Shown piece by piece: positions 1 through 13,400 of a stretch of 64,000 bases of DNA. The stretch is from Haliclystus octoradiatus (taxonomy: Eukaryota; Cnidaria; Staurozoa; Stauromedusae; Haliclystidae). The notes under the pieces were generated by a model. That model searched no databases, had not been told where the DNA came from, and saw nothing but the letters and a program-made list of their open reading frames with translations. Location of the stretch: positions 11,906,864 to 11,970,863 of the forward strand of contig OU744451.1 in NCBI GenBank assembly GCA_916610825.1, given 5' to 3'. A program made the position numbers and the translations under genes. Position 1 is the first letter of the stretch. Each line of letters begins with the position of its first letter.

Positions 1-277
1 ATGTTAAGGCAAATCATACACATTATTAGTTGTAACTCAAGCTTCGGAGATAAATTGAACAAAGCATATCATTTAACATAAAATCATAGAATGTGATCTT
101 GATCTGCTGATTGGTTGTTGTTGATGTTTGTGTCAGGCAACGCAAAATTATGAAGTTACGGTCATTATTTTGAGCTTTTCAGTGTCAAAATAAACAGGTT
201 ATCTATTTTATGAAACAAATAGAAGACCGTTGTCTGTGTTAAGTACTCTGATAAGAACACTTAGGGTGCTATGAGAC
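1..277. other. PARP4 intron, nothing recognised
   Basis: AT-rich sequence with no coding match on either strand. The last 8 bases (270-277, TATGAGAC) are the left target duplication of the adjoining MITE. Confidence 0.6.
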
Positions 278-1160
278 CATTGTTGTAAATACTCGTTACT
301 AAAGTAACGCGTTACTCGTTACTCGTTACTTTTGGAGTAATTTTAGGAGTAATTAGTTACTTTTTTGAGAAAAGTAATAAGTAATCTAATTGATTACTTT
401 TTGAAGTAACGAGTATTATTTGAGAAAAAGTAATTGACGTTACTTTTCAAATTACTTTTATGATTACAAAATATTTGCTTTGTTGTCTTGTGATAATTTT
501 CAAAGGCGTTGCTGTCACTAAGTTCCGCTTTTTATTGTTCATTCTGCGATGCAATCTCACATTATTTGCAACTTTCACGAGAGCTATTCAAACCAGGTGA
601 ATTGTGTGATATATGACCAATAAACCCTATCCCATAACCTATTCTTCTCTGATCTGACATTGTTCTGTTGATCAATAGATTCAAAATAGTTTTTCACTTT
701 TTATTTGAGTGAGTTTCGAATATTGAAAAGATGATGTAAAATTTATGGCTATATTAATAGATTGATCCGACAAGAATAAACCATTTTAATAAATCAAATG
801 AAACCATTTATTTGGCAACCTTATTAAAAAGTTTTCAACGTCAATTTATCTTCTGCTGCAGTCACCAGTATTAAATTAATATTATTGAATCGATCGTTCC
901 TCTTCGTAAAAAACAAGATGGCCGCCATAATTGTCAAAACGAGACATGTCATTATCGAGAGGGAGGCAATATCTTTTGTTTCACAAGTTAAAGTAATCAT
1001 GAAGTAATTAGTAATTAATTACTTTTTTTGGGAAAGTAATTAGTAATTGTAATCAATTACTTTTTAGGCTGAAGTAATTAGTCATGTAATTAGTTACTTT
1101 TGAGGAAAAGTAATTTGTAATGTAATTTATTACTTTTCAAAAGTAATTCTCACATCACTG
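278..1160. mobile_element. hAT-like MITE with 8-bp TSD
   Basis: The 883-bp element is flanked by perfect 8-bp direct repeats TATGAGAC (270-277 and 1161-1168). Its ends, CATTGTTGTAAATACT and (inverted) CAGTGATGTGAGAATT, are imperfect terminal inverted repeats of the CAGTG type seen in hAT transposons. The first and last 150 bp consist of many short GTTACTTTT / AAAAGTAAC inverted motifs. No transposase is encoded. Confidence 0.78.
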
Positions 1161-1351
1161 TATGAGACATTGAATAGGCCAACATTACTCGCCTGGCAGC
1201 TTGTAACTTTCAAGCCTCTTTATCTATATGTTAAGCACAGATATGATGATGATCTCTGATTCTAAGAATTACAGAGTTAATAATATGATTTATACAAACC
1301 ATTTACGTAAAATTTACTCTGTCATTATCAGCACATTATTACATATTTTAC

Positions 1352-1442
1352 CTGTTCCAAATACAAAAACATTGAATTTGTAATTCTTTGGCAGGCGAGT
1401 TATAGATAACATTAAAAGCTTCTTTGCATCTGGTACAACATC
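1352..1442 (-). CDS. PARP4: PARP4 exon p: vWA helix and second strand
   Basis: It encodes [20 protein letters not shown] then [10 protein letters not shown] plus one base. It fits the vWA helix 1 and strand 2 (compare NIIQFGTG). Donor GTAAAA. No further exon was found down to base 1, so the gene runs off the left edge. Confidence 0.9.
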
Positions 1443-4400
1443 CTACAAAAAAATAATCATTGCAAATGAAGTTCATTCAAAATCAAGAGTGATTTAATTA
1501 ATTTGATCATAGTTTGAGTAATGTTTGGTAATTTTTACATCAACCTGTCTTATTGTTTTAAGCATTTTTAACAAATACCTATGACAAAGCTTATATAGTT
1601 GATTTGTTGATGTCACCGATTAACAAGTAGGAATTTTTCCAAAGGGGAAACAAGTACGCTAGCTTTTGTCATATACAAGTCTATACAATTTACAAAAAGC
1701 AGCATAAAATAACTTGGTTTTGTAATGTTTTGCATGATATCATTGCAGCATGGCTAACAACAACTGCATTATCAGACTAATTCATGTTTTCCAAAAGATT
1801 TATAAGTAGAAATTCAGGTTTAAACAAAGGAATTATGTCTGCTGGACCTTGCCCTTATAAGTGATTGTATAACTATAATGAGCAGCACTGTATATTAAAT
1901 GTTAGTTGTAAGATTTTTATCGTAACTTGTTGCATTAAGCACTTTGCAAAGTTTATTTCGTAAACGGATCAGTACTTTTTGAGAAATAAGCATTTGAGAA
2001 CTTCAAATCTTGAAAAACCGAGAATGAAAGCTAAATGACGTCATATTGTAAAAATTTTGATCACGACAAATGAGCGCAATAAGATCACCACAACTATCGA
2101 GCATTCGTTTGTAAGAACGAAATATTCGAAAATTGTGTTGCTGTTATGGACGAATGCTCGACGTTTCTCAAAAAGTTATTCATTTATCAGAAAAACTTGA
2201 CAAAGTAACCGAGCCACTTAGTACAAAAAGTCAAGGTAAAAAGTTCATTTTCCAATTTTTTTTCATGAGTAGATAGACCCTATTGCTGGAAATTTACCTT
2301 CATAGAATTGGATAAATCCAACAAAAATATGATTTCAGTATTGAGATTTTGTTTTGCTTCAAATTCAGGAAAGAACGTCAACATACATGCCTAGAAAAGA
2401 GCATACAGAATAATCATGAATGCAGAAGAGGATGTCAGTGTGTGTTTATTACACGTTGTTTTGTCAAGGACATTTAAAAGTAGTATTGTAAGGTGATGTT
2501 TTATGTTCTGAATTATCTTATTAGCCCATGTCAGCCGTGCTAAGCTACCTACTACTCACGTGACTGTCCTTGTCATTGGGATGTTCTTCCACCCACATTC
2601 GTGGAACATGGATTTCAGCTAAACCAATTAATAAGTGAAAAGAGTCTGTCAATTCATCACCATCATTCAATTGCACAACTGCTTTGGTGTCTGTTTTCTA
2701 AAATGATAGAAACAGCTATTATAGTAGACACAATCTCTGTTGGAAACATTTCCGAATTAATTCAATCATTCAGTTACATAGAAAAGAGCCTTCCATGCTA
2801 TGTACTACCTGTGCTGCCAGGTTAATTTGAATACCATAAGTAAAAAATAATAAATGTCTAGTAAAGGCCATAAAATGTTTACAGTTGAGAATTCTAATGA
2901 TATACAACTCAAATATCTTGCTTGATTCAAAAGCGGAAGAAAACTGGATACACATCCAGAGTAGGTATAGCTTTATTTGTAAACAAATACTACAACATAT
3001 ATAATTTCGACTTCATTATACTACTACTAGCAATTAGTGTAGGTCCAGTACTGGACCTTGTGTGATAAAACTTTCAGATTACTAAGTAGCAAAAATGATT
3101 ACACAATTGACGTGAATATATTACGTTTAATCTACTAAAATGTCTATCACTGTATAATGCGGAGAGTGAACTTTGGAGGACAGCATGAGACACAATACAC
3201 ATTGAAGCAATGTACAATTAATCAAGACATGATAATGAGCCAACTTCATATATACGGTCTAATCGCATAGTATGAGGTCTACTTTATTCATACAAAGATT
3301 ATATCCTCCATATATGAGGTCTAGCTTCATATATATGGTCTACTTCATAAATGTAAAGTCTATATAAGGTCTATTCGGAGGTCTATTCTATTCACTAATT
3401 GAAGTAGACCTTATCTATGAGGTTAGACCTTATATATCCGAATAGATGTTATATAGGAAGTTTCAGACCTTGTCTATGAAGTTAGACCTTATGTATATGA
3501 ATAGAGCTTAGATATGAATGGAATAGACCTTAATATATTTTTTGACTTGACCTTACATATGAAGTTACACATTATTGTCCAGTATGGCGGGCATACATTA
3601 GACACATTAGCTGCATTAAATTACTGAATGCATAATATATTACTGATTACATAGAGGATCGCAAGTCACAGCATAATCATGTACACATAATAGTCATCGT
3701 TTTTAAACCAGTGGAACTACCAATAACAAGGCTATTGCATATTGTAAATGTATTATGTATGTATGTCTTGTCAATAATGCCTATATATGTAAAAAGCAAT
3801 ATAACATGATATAACAGACTATGATATGAAATTCAATTGTAAAATGTAATTATAATCCGACACTGACAGTTTATATTTCGATATAGTGAGACACTAAATC
3901 ATGATGAAGCAAGTTTGTTCCATAACAAAAGAGAGGTTACAATGTTCGGGGGGCTGGGGAATAAACGACTGAGTAAAACATACTTGGTGTGACGTAACAA
4001 TAGATTGCCGAGCAGAACGGATTACCATGTTGATCTACACACGTCTGTGCAGAACAACTGCTGTGATGTAACAACAGATCGCCGAGCAGAATGAATTGCC
4101 ATGTTGAGCTGCATGCGTCTGTGCAGAACAACATGATAACTCATCTGAGAATAATGCATGTGCTGTGAATAATGAATTGCCGTGTAGAATAAGCGGATGT
4201 TTAGTAACAATACGTGATAATACATAACACAGTGCATCGACGCATTTTTGACCCCTTTGCCGCTTCATAGCGCAGGGCTCAAAAATTTAGGAGCTTTAAA
4301 GAAAATTTTAAAATGACGTCGGCATTCGAAAAAAAATCAAGATTTGATGAGACTATCGAAGAGTAAACAGAGAATTTGAAGTTATTAATCCGGGTTAATC

Positions 4401-7400
4401 AAAACATTGTACAAAAGTGTATATATAATTTATAATTGAATGTAAATATGTGAACAGTTTGGTTTACGAGAGGGCAGGTTTTGATTTTCAGATTCTATTT
4501 CCATAATTAACGAAAGAGTTTTTAAACGTTATTATAATCCAGATTTCATTATGTTGTTCAGCAATAAGAACAATACGCAGTATTTTGCTACAGTTTAGAA
4601 ATATAAAATAGTGTGTCTTGTTCTAATTATTCCTCAGTAACATTTAATGAAGTTTAATAAAATGATATATAATTCAACAAATTTTAAATTGAATTGAAAG
4701 TAAAGCGTATGATTTGTGATCAATAATAATTACAATATTTGTAGCGTTCAAAAATAGCTTTCAACTTTAAAAACACAAAAACATAACTACAGTCAAACTC
4801 GTCATAGCGACCACTCCTATTAAGCGGGCACTCTTTGTAAGGGACCACGCTTCGGGCCGCCGTCGAATAAAACAATCGAAAAGTGTTGTTTTAAGCGACC
4901 GCCCAAACATTGCTTTCAGAATTGTTTACATTTTTGTCGTTTCTACGAATAATTAACATCGTTGTTTATCCGTTTGACGCCACTGTGTAAATACCGCAAC
5001 ACATTTCTATTCAGCATAACTTGTTTTGTCTGCTCAAGTGTTTGATCGATTATTAAAAGGGTTAATAATTTGTAATTCATTGCAGTTCTGTAAACTTGTT
5101 CTCCTGCTCAGCATTCCTGTTTACATATGCTAAATCCTGATCAATATGAATCGTAAATGTTTAACACTCGAAGAACATGGGAAGGGAACAGCGAAGGGAA
5201 ACATCGCTAGATCAATAGCAGATTTCATGAAATGTGGAAAGACACAAATTCAAAACATCTTGAAGAAAAAAGACGTCATTCAGAAAGATTTGGAAAACAA
5301 CAAGCCGCTTAGCTTGAAGAGAAAGCGTGCTATTACAGGCAATGAAGAAATCAACGATATTTGCCACAAATGGTTTACGGACGCCATTCGCCGACGTTTG
5401 CCAGTGTCTGGGCCTATGTTGCAACAGAAAGCACTCTCTATCGCTGAGGAGACCGGTCGGCATGAGTTCAAAGCTAGCAATGGCTGGTTAAGATCATTTC
5501 TGAATGGTAGCAATATTGTATTTAAAAAAATGTCAGGAGAACGTGGCGATGTAGACATAAAAACTGTTGATGAATGGAAGGCCCGTCTTCCCGTCTTACT
5601 TGAAGGTTATTCAGCCAATGACATTTTTAACATGGATGAACCTGGTTTACAGTTTAAAGATACCAGCACTAACACATTTATAACTAAAGGAGAAGATTGT
5701 GCTGGTGGAAAAAAAATGTAAAGCTAGAGTTACGGTAGCTCTATGCTGTAGTTTAACGGGAGAGAAGTTGAAGCCACTGTTAACTGGCAAATCTAAAAAG
5801 CAGCGTTGTTTTAAAAACGTAAAAATTGATCAATTGCCTGTGACATACGCAAATAATAAAAAATCCTGGATGAACGGAGATCTCTTCCGAAGTTGGCTAA
5901 ATACTGTTAACAATTAGATGAAATCCAAAAAGAGAAAGATATTGCTTGTTTTGGATAATGCGCCATGTCACGGACACATTTTTACAAAGAAATTGTCAAA
6001 TGTTAAAGTTGCCGCTACCTCAGAATACAACATGTTACACTCAGCCACTTGATCAAGGGATTATCCAAGCAATGAAACTGAAGTTTAGGAAGCTGCAGCT
6101 GAGCCATGTAATCAGGAAAATGGACACAAACAATGAATTGCCAGCTTCAAAAATATTAGGTTCGATTGATATGTTGAATGTTGTTACATGGGTTGCAGAA
6201 TCGTGGAACCAAGTTAATGAATCAACCATCCGTAAGTGTTTCATTAAATCTGGCTTTCCAGGAGAAACTGTTGAGTTATCCGATTCAAATCAACAGGAGA
6301 CAACTGATAATACCTACCAAAGCCTTGCTCAATGTTTATTTGGATGTACCTTCGACGAACTGGTTGAGATTGATAGCAGCCTTGCAACAAACGACGATGC
6401 AGAAATTGATTTGGATTTACCGGTTAGTGACGTTATACTCGCAACAAATGAAAACTATGAAGACTCAAGCGATGATGATGAAGCAGAAGATGTACAACAT
6501 GTCCCTTCAATCGACCAAGCATTACAAGGTTTAGACATTTAAAACAATATTTAATAGCTACAGGTGACAATGATTTAATCAACTCAGTATTAAAACTTGA
6601 ACTCGCGATGGACAAATATAATAATTATTTTTAAAAAACCAACAAGGGAAAATAACTGACTATTTTAATTAATATCGATATAATTAATAATGCAACTTGT
6701 TGATGTTTTGATAATTCAATATCTACACAGTACTGTATTTTTATTGTCATTAATTGTAAAATGTTGTTTTTTGATAGCTCAATATATTGTTCTTTTTGAT
6801 TTTTAATAATTTGCGTGGTTCTAGCGTTGTGTGAATTTTCTATTGTTTCCGGCTCTTGTTCTATTTTTCTACTGTTCTTATTCAGCGACCACTCCTTGTA
6901 AGCGACCATATTCGGGAGGTCCCTTGAGTGGTCGCTTACGAGGAGTTTGACTGTAATTCAATAGTTAATGCAATTTGGATATGAGTGTAACAAACCTTGT
7001 GTTACAAAAATAGAAAGTGAAAAAGGTTGCATATATTAATCGATCATAGCGAACAATATTTATTAAAATATAGCTTACCATTTTCTAAATAAGATCCAAA
7101 TAATAATTACGAGTGGTATAATCTCCAACAACATCTATATACATTCAACTATATTGCAACCATACTTCATCGAAGGAGAATATAAACCGGATAAGAATAA
7201 AATGTAAATTGTCTTTTATTCGAAATCATTCAGACGAAGATAGATTTCATGTCGCGATCAAATGCATGGTAAAGTAGATTCATTTTCTATATAAGTAAAT
7301 CCTTTCCATCATACATCAAAACATGAGCATTTAAATATTACCATCGGCTATGGTATTTATATATCTTTGAAGTTGCACTAAACAAATCTACTCTATAAAT

Positions 7401-10400
7401 TATCGCGTCTGTTTGAAGAAATTCTGAATAAATATGCATATCACACATCCGGCAAAATGAGTTGCTTTCGTTTTGTTATCAAAACAACTAATTTACTCAT
7501 AATCGTATTTTCTTTCATTCTAAATCTGTAAGGTTTTATAAATAGCACCACGAAATATTGACAGCAAGATGCAACATAATATCAATATCGAATTATATTA
7601 TTATAGCGATTTATTATAGAATTTTATTTCATTTTAAAAGAATGTCGATGCTCCCATTCTTGAAAATTTGATAACAAGAAGCACTATGAGGCTCATTTTT
7701 CACATCTTTTTTTACTTATAAAATTCTGTTTTCAACGAACTCTTGGTATTTTGATAGACTGCCATGAGAATCACAGGCCTACTTGCTGAGATTGTTAAGA
7801 TCAAAAATATGTAGGCACATATATACTATCATATGATAATATTATCAGATATTATGTAAATATTGCAATGAAGATTTGTGAATCCGAACCGAACGCGATC
7901 CGATCGTATCGGATTTGAAGTGCTTTTTTATGGGTAATTTCAGATTTCAAAATTTGACAGAGTACTTGTAATTTCTAATCAACAATGTGTTCTTGCTTCC
8001 TTTCAGCACATATAATAAAGTTTTTCTATGTGGATATAGCTACGTTAAATGCATAAAATTGACCGGCGGCCTCTATACATTTCAATCAACTCAATTGATG
8101 TGAAATGAATTAACTTTTTATGAAGTAAATGATTAAGATGTCTTAAGTAATTGTAAATCGTTTCAATGCGTATTGTGTCTCATGTCCTCCTCCAAAGTTC
8201 ACTCTCCGAAATACAGTGATACTCAGCTTGGTCAATTGATTATTTATTTTTGCTATTTAGTTATCTGAAAGTTTTATCCCACAATGTCCAGTTACTGGAC
8301 CTAAACTACTTGCTTGTATTGGTATAATGCTGCATCTTGTTGTCAATTTTTCTAGGTGTACTATTAATACAACTTTACAGATGTAGAATGAAAGACAAAA
8401 CCATTATGAATAAATTAGTTGTTTTGATAGAAAACCAAATCAACTCATTCTGCTGTCAGATTCGTGATATGCATACTTATTCAGAATTTCTTGAAGGGGA
8501 CGCGATGCTTTATAGAATGGAAAATGTTTCAAATAATGCAGCTTCAAAGATATATATATATAAATACCATAACTGATGGTAATATTTAAATACTCAGGTT
8601 GTGGTGTATGATGAAAAGGATTTACTTATATAGAATATGAATCTACTTTACTATGAATCCGATCGCGATATGAAATCTATTTTAGTCGGGATTATTTCGA
8701 ATAAAAGACAATTTATATTTTATACTGATAGGGTTTATACTCTCCTTCGATGAAATATGGCTGTTAACTTGTTATTCAGATTGGTGTATTAGCTCAGAGA
8801 ACCTGTGATTACTTATATAAATGTTTTTAGGAGATTATTCTGTCCGTAATTATTATTTGGATCTCATTTGGAAAATGGTAAGTTATATTTTAATAAATAA
8901 CAGATGTCTACAATATGATTGACTATCATTATATGCAAACTTTTTTGCTGTTTATCATTGTAACTCAAGGTTTGTTATACTTCTCTAAATGTTTTTTGAA
9001 TTCATCTTATTTTTTCATAATTGAATGAAGTTGAAAGATATTTTTGAACGCTAGAAATATTACAATTATTATTTATCACAAATTATACAGTCAATTCAAT
9101 TTAATTTTGTTGAATTAGATATACTTGAATTTAACTTCATTAAATGTTGATCAACGATAAGAACAAGAAACAATATGTTTTGGTTTGAAACTGAAGCAAA
9201 CATTGTGTCTTGTTCTTTATAGCAAATTAACATAACGAAATTTTAATTTTAATAATGTTTATATTAATCCTGAACTCCCTAATTCTAAATTCTTTGTAGA
9301 CGCTTTGATAATCTCTTCGCCCTTTGAATTTTTTCAGAATTAGTGCAACGCAGACGTCATTTTAAAATTTTCTTGCCAGTCCATTTATTTTTATGCCTCG
9401 CGATATATTGTCGATTGCAACACCAAACGATGCTTTGATTTAGAAACAGAATGTTTTATCAATGTTCCCACAAATTATGTAATGAAGTAACCCTTTTAAA
9501 AGAAGTGAAATGCTTGTATTTAAATTTTAAGAAAAGTAATGAACAGCATTTTGTTTCATTAATAAATGAAGGATCTAAAGTCTGTTTAATTTTCATAGCG
9601 TTTGTGCCCCTCTCTAGATTGCTCAGATATCACCACCACTTGAAATAGGTCTATGTTCCATTGATTTCAAAACACATTTTGTTTGGCCTAGTTATACTAG
9701 TAATTCAATGCAATTCAGTATCTTACGGATTTTATTATCAAGTCAGACTCGAGATAATAATAATGCCAAGTTGTAATATTATAATCATATCTGAAGACTG
9801 TTTTGATATTTGTTTTTATATATACCGTTAGAAACTCTATTTAGACATGAATCAGAGACATCAACCACACAGTGAGATAGATTTAACGCAATCAATTAAT
9901 ACAACTATACTCGTTCAACTACAAACATGGACTAATAATTGACATGTGGCTTAATCTAATTTGCATAATTCATGCACCAATTATTTTGCATCCATAATAT
10001 AAACACTAATTATTCCCACTGACGAGTTATTTTGTCCGTCAACTTGTGATATAATTGAAGTGTTCAGCATTCAAGTACTGATCAATCAGTAATGCACATT
10101 GATTGTTGTGCTTTCGTCAATGAAATTGCGCCATTGTTGTCCTCGTATATGACTGTAGCCTCTTCTTGCTTTAAGTTTAGATACTGTAGCAATGCTCTAA
10201 ACCGCGTCAATTCTCGTGTTACCTCACTGAACGCCACATATTCCGCTTCAGTGGTTGATAGTGTCACTGTCGCCTGCTTTTTGCTGAGCCAACACACAGG
10301 TCCTCCGCATAACATTGGAATGAATCCAGTGCAGGATTTCCTGTTTGACTCGTCTCCTGCCCAATCTGCGTCAACATATGCGCTCAGATTTAGACTCCTG

Positions 10401-13400
10401 TCTTCGGCCTTGAACTTGATGCCGTAGTCAATTGTCCCTTTGATGTACTTCAGCAGTCGCTTCAGTGCACTCCAGTGCTGAGTACCAGGGTTCGAACAAT
10501 ATTGACTTAGCTGACTGAGCGTGCTTTCCAAATCTGGTATTGTTCGGCATACACATAGTTGATACTTCCAACGATGGCTTGGTCCTTTTTGCTATTCCTT
10601 TGATTATTCTTCATCGTTCTCCGTTAGTTTCTCCTTGAGCTCTTGCGGACCTCCAATTGGGTAGCATTCACTCATTCCACAATTTTCAATGAGCTCTTTC
10701 AGGTATTTCTTCTGATTCAGAAATAGCAATCTTTGACTTCAATCTCTCTCTATTTGCAGTCCCAATACGTAGCTTGCCTCTGCAAGGTCTTTCATCTCAA
10801 ATTTCCTTTTCAGCCTTTCTTTCTCTGCTTTAATGATGTCAATGTCTTTTGAAACGAGCAAGATGTCATCAACAGATAGGACAATGATGAGAAATGAACT
10901 TCCCACTCTTTTGGTGCAAATGCAGTTATCTGCTTTGCATTGCTTGTAGCCTGCATCTTTGAAGAATGTGTCGATAGTTGAAAACCAACATCGTGAAGCT
11001 TGTTTTAAGCCATACAGGCTCCGTTTCAGTTTGCATACTAGTTGCTCTTTCTCTGGCTCTGCATAGCCCTCTGGTTGTTCCAGTAAATCTTTACTGACAC
11101 TTCTCCGTTTAGAAATACTGTTTGCACATCCATTTGATGTATTTCCAAACCAAGCTGGTTGGCAACGGCCAGATTGATCTGATTGAATTGAATTTCGCTA
11201 CGGGAGTGAACGTTTCTTCAAAATCGACCCCTTCAGCTTGACCATACCCTTTTGCCACTAGTCGTGCCTTTTATCTTTCCACCTCGCATGCAGCATTTCT
11301 TTTTGTCTTAAATATCCACTTGGAACCAATCACCCGTACCTTTTTTTTAGGAGGTAGCTCAGACAATTCCCACGTCTCATTTTTCAGAAGCGATTCAAAT
11401 TCGGTGTCCAAGGCATTTTTCCATTCCTTCTTCTTGTCTGAATTCATGGCTTCTTTGATCGATTCGGGCTCTGAATGGTCAACCATGCTCGTGCTGAGTG
11501 CATGATTGTTTTTCCACCATTCACCAGTAATGGTTGGCCCATAACGGTCCGGCGCAACTATTGATCTTCTCAACTGTCCTTGGCTGTCTTGATCAGCTGT
11601 TTGATCATCGGCTTCTTGGATGTTTTCTGCTGGCTGGATATCTGCTTCTTCATCATGGTCGGCAGCATCTTCACTTGACTCATTTTCGTCTGGGGTATTC
11701 GGTAAATCAATTTCTTCACCCCTACTCTCTTGCAAATGATGTTATTTTGCGTCAACATCGGCCAAATTTTTCCTCGTCAACATCTCTCGACACATAAAGC
11801 CTATTGCTCTTTGGCTCCCACAAACGATAACACTTTTGCATGCTGTAGCCAATGAATATACACTTGATAGACTATTCTGAAGAATAGCTGCAGTCACAAC
11901 AGTTTCTCCCCAAAATGAGTATGGGAGTTTCGCAGCATGAATTGCAACCCTTGCAGACTCAACTATAGACCTGTTTGCCCTCACCGCAACCCCATTCTGC
12001 TCTGGTGTGTAATCGTTGCTTCGTTGCCTTTGAATACCATTCGTCTTTCGTCACAACGCTTCAAACTCTTTGGCCGTATATTCCTTGCCATTTTCAGTGC
12101 TAACTGTCATGATATGTCTTCCTGTGAGATTCTCAAGCATGGCCTTGTATTCACGAAACTTGCTACTTGCTTGGCTTTTCTCTCTCATCAAATGAACTGA
12201 CACGTGTCTTGATTTGTCATCGATGAATGTGATGAAGTATCGGTGATTGCCATGAGAACGGGTTTGCATGGGACCACAGACGTCACTATGAATAATCTCT
12301 CCAACCTTGTTTTCTCTTTTGGCCTGATTCTTTGGAAATGGCTTCCTGGCTTGTTTCCCCATTGTGCATCTTTCGCAAACACCTTCTGTTGCTCCTCTCG
12401 CCATCTCCATTCAATCTACGAGATTCTTTTCAAGTAGCATTTTCACACTTTCTTTGTTCAAATGTCCCAAATGCATGTGCCATTGGTCCAAACTTGCCAC
12501 CTTTGATGCAGCATTGCACTCTTCATTGTCCTCAAATTTCTGTACTTCTCCGCTCAACCGATACAGTTTCATTCTTAGTTGACATACTCCTGATCCTACT
12601 TTGTCACCGTTCTTGTCTTTGATGAAGCATTTCTGACCTTCAAATTTTACTTCAAAACCTCTAGCCGTGATCGGTTTTACTGACATCAGATTCTTCGCCA
12701 GATCCGGTACATGTAATACCTCAGCAAATTCCCTGCCTCCAAACTCCCATCTGACATTGCCAATTCCAATACCTTGAATCAATCTGTCATCTCCCAATTT
12801 AATTTCTCGTGGCTAATTCAATCGTCAATAAGCACTGAAGTGTGATCTATTGAAACACAGGTGAAAGAAAGCACCCGAATCGACAAACCAATCGCCATCC
12901 TCAGACTCTGTGCCATTTTCCTCATCAAGGAATAGAAATTCACTTTGGTTACTAGATGCGTTTGCCTCTTGCTGTTTGTTTGACCTGCTGCCTGCTTTCT
13001 TCCACCTCCCTTTGCAATCCCTCGCAAAATGTCCCGTTTTTCCACATGAAAAGCATACAGCCTTCTTGCAGTCACGTCCGGTATGACCTTTCCCTTTGCA
13101 CTTGAAGCATGACCGTGTTTCTGTTTGACAATTTCCAATGTGAACACCCACATTTGCTGTTCCGCGTTGGTGATTTCCAGACCACCCGCCTTTCTCTTTT
13201 GTTCTTCATGCAATAGCCTTGCAACAACAAACTCTATGGTGAGAAAGTCAGCTCTTGGTTCTAATGCAACAATCAAATTTTCAAAAGAGCCGGAAAGACT
13301 ACACATTAACGTCGCCATTTGATCATCTTCTGTCACAGCAGCGCCAACCGATTCCAATTGCTCGACAAGCCCTCTCATGATATTAATGTGGTCTACTATT

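Noticed and set aside
8337..8576. ORF with a counterpart at 39773-40072
   Set aside because: Both come from Rep-A; other copies have indels and stops at the same place, so no protein is conserved.
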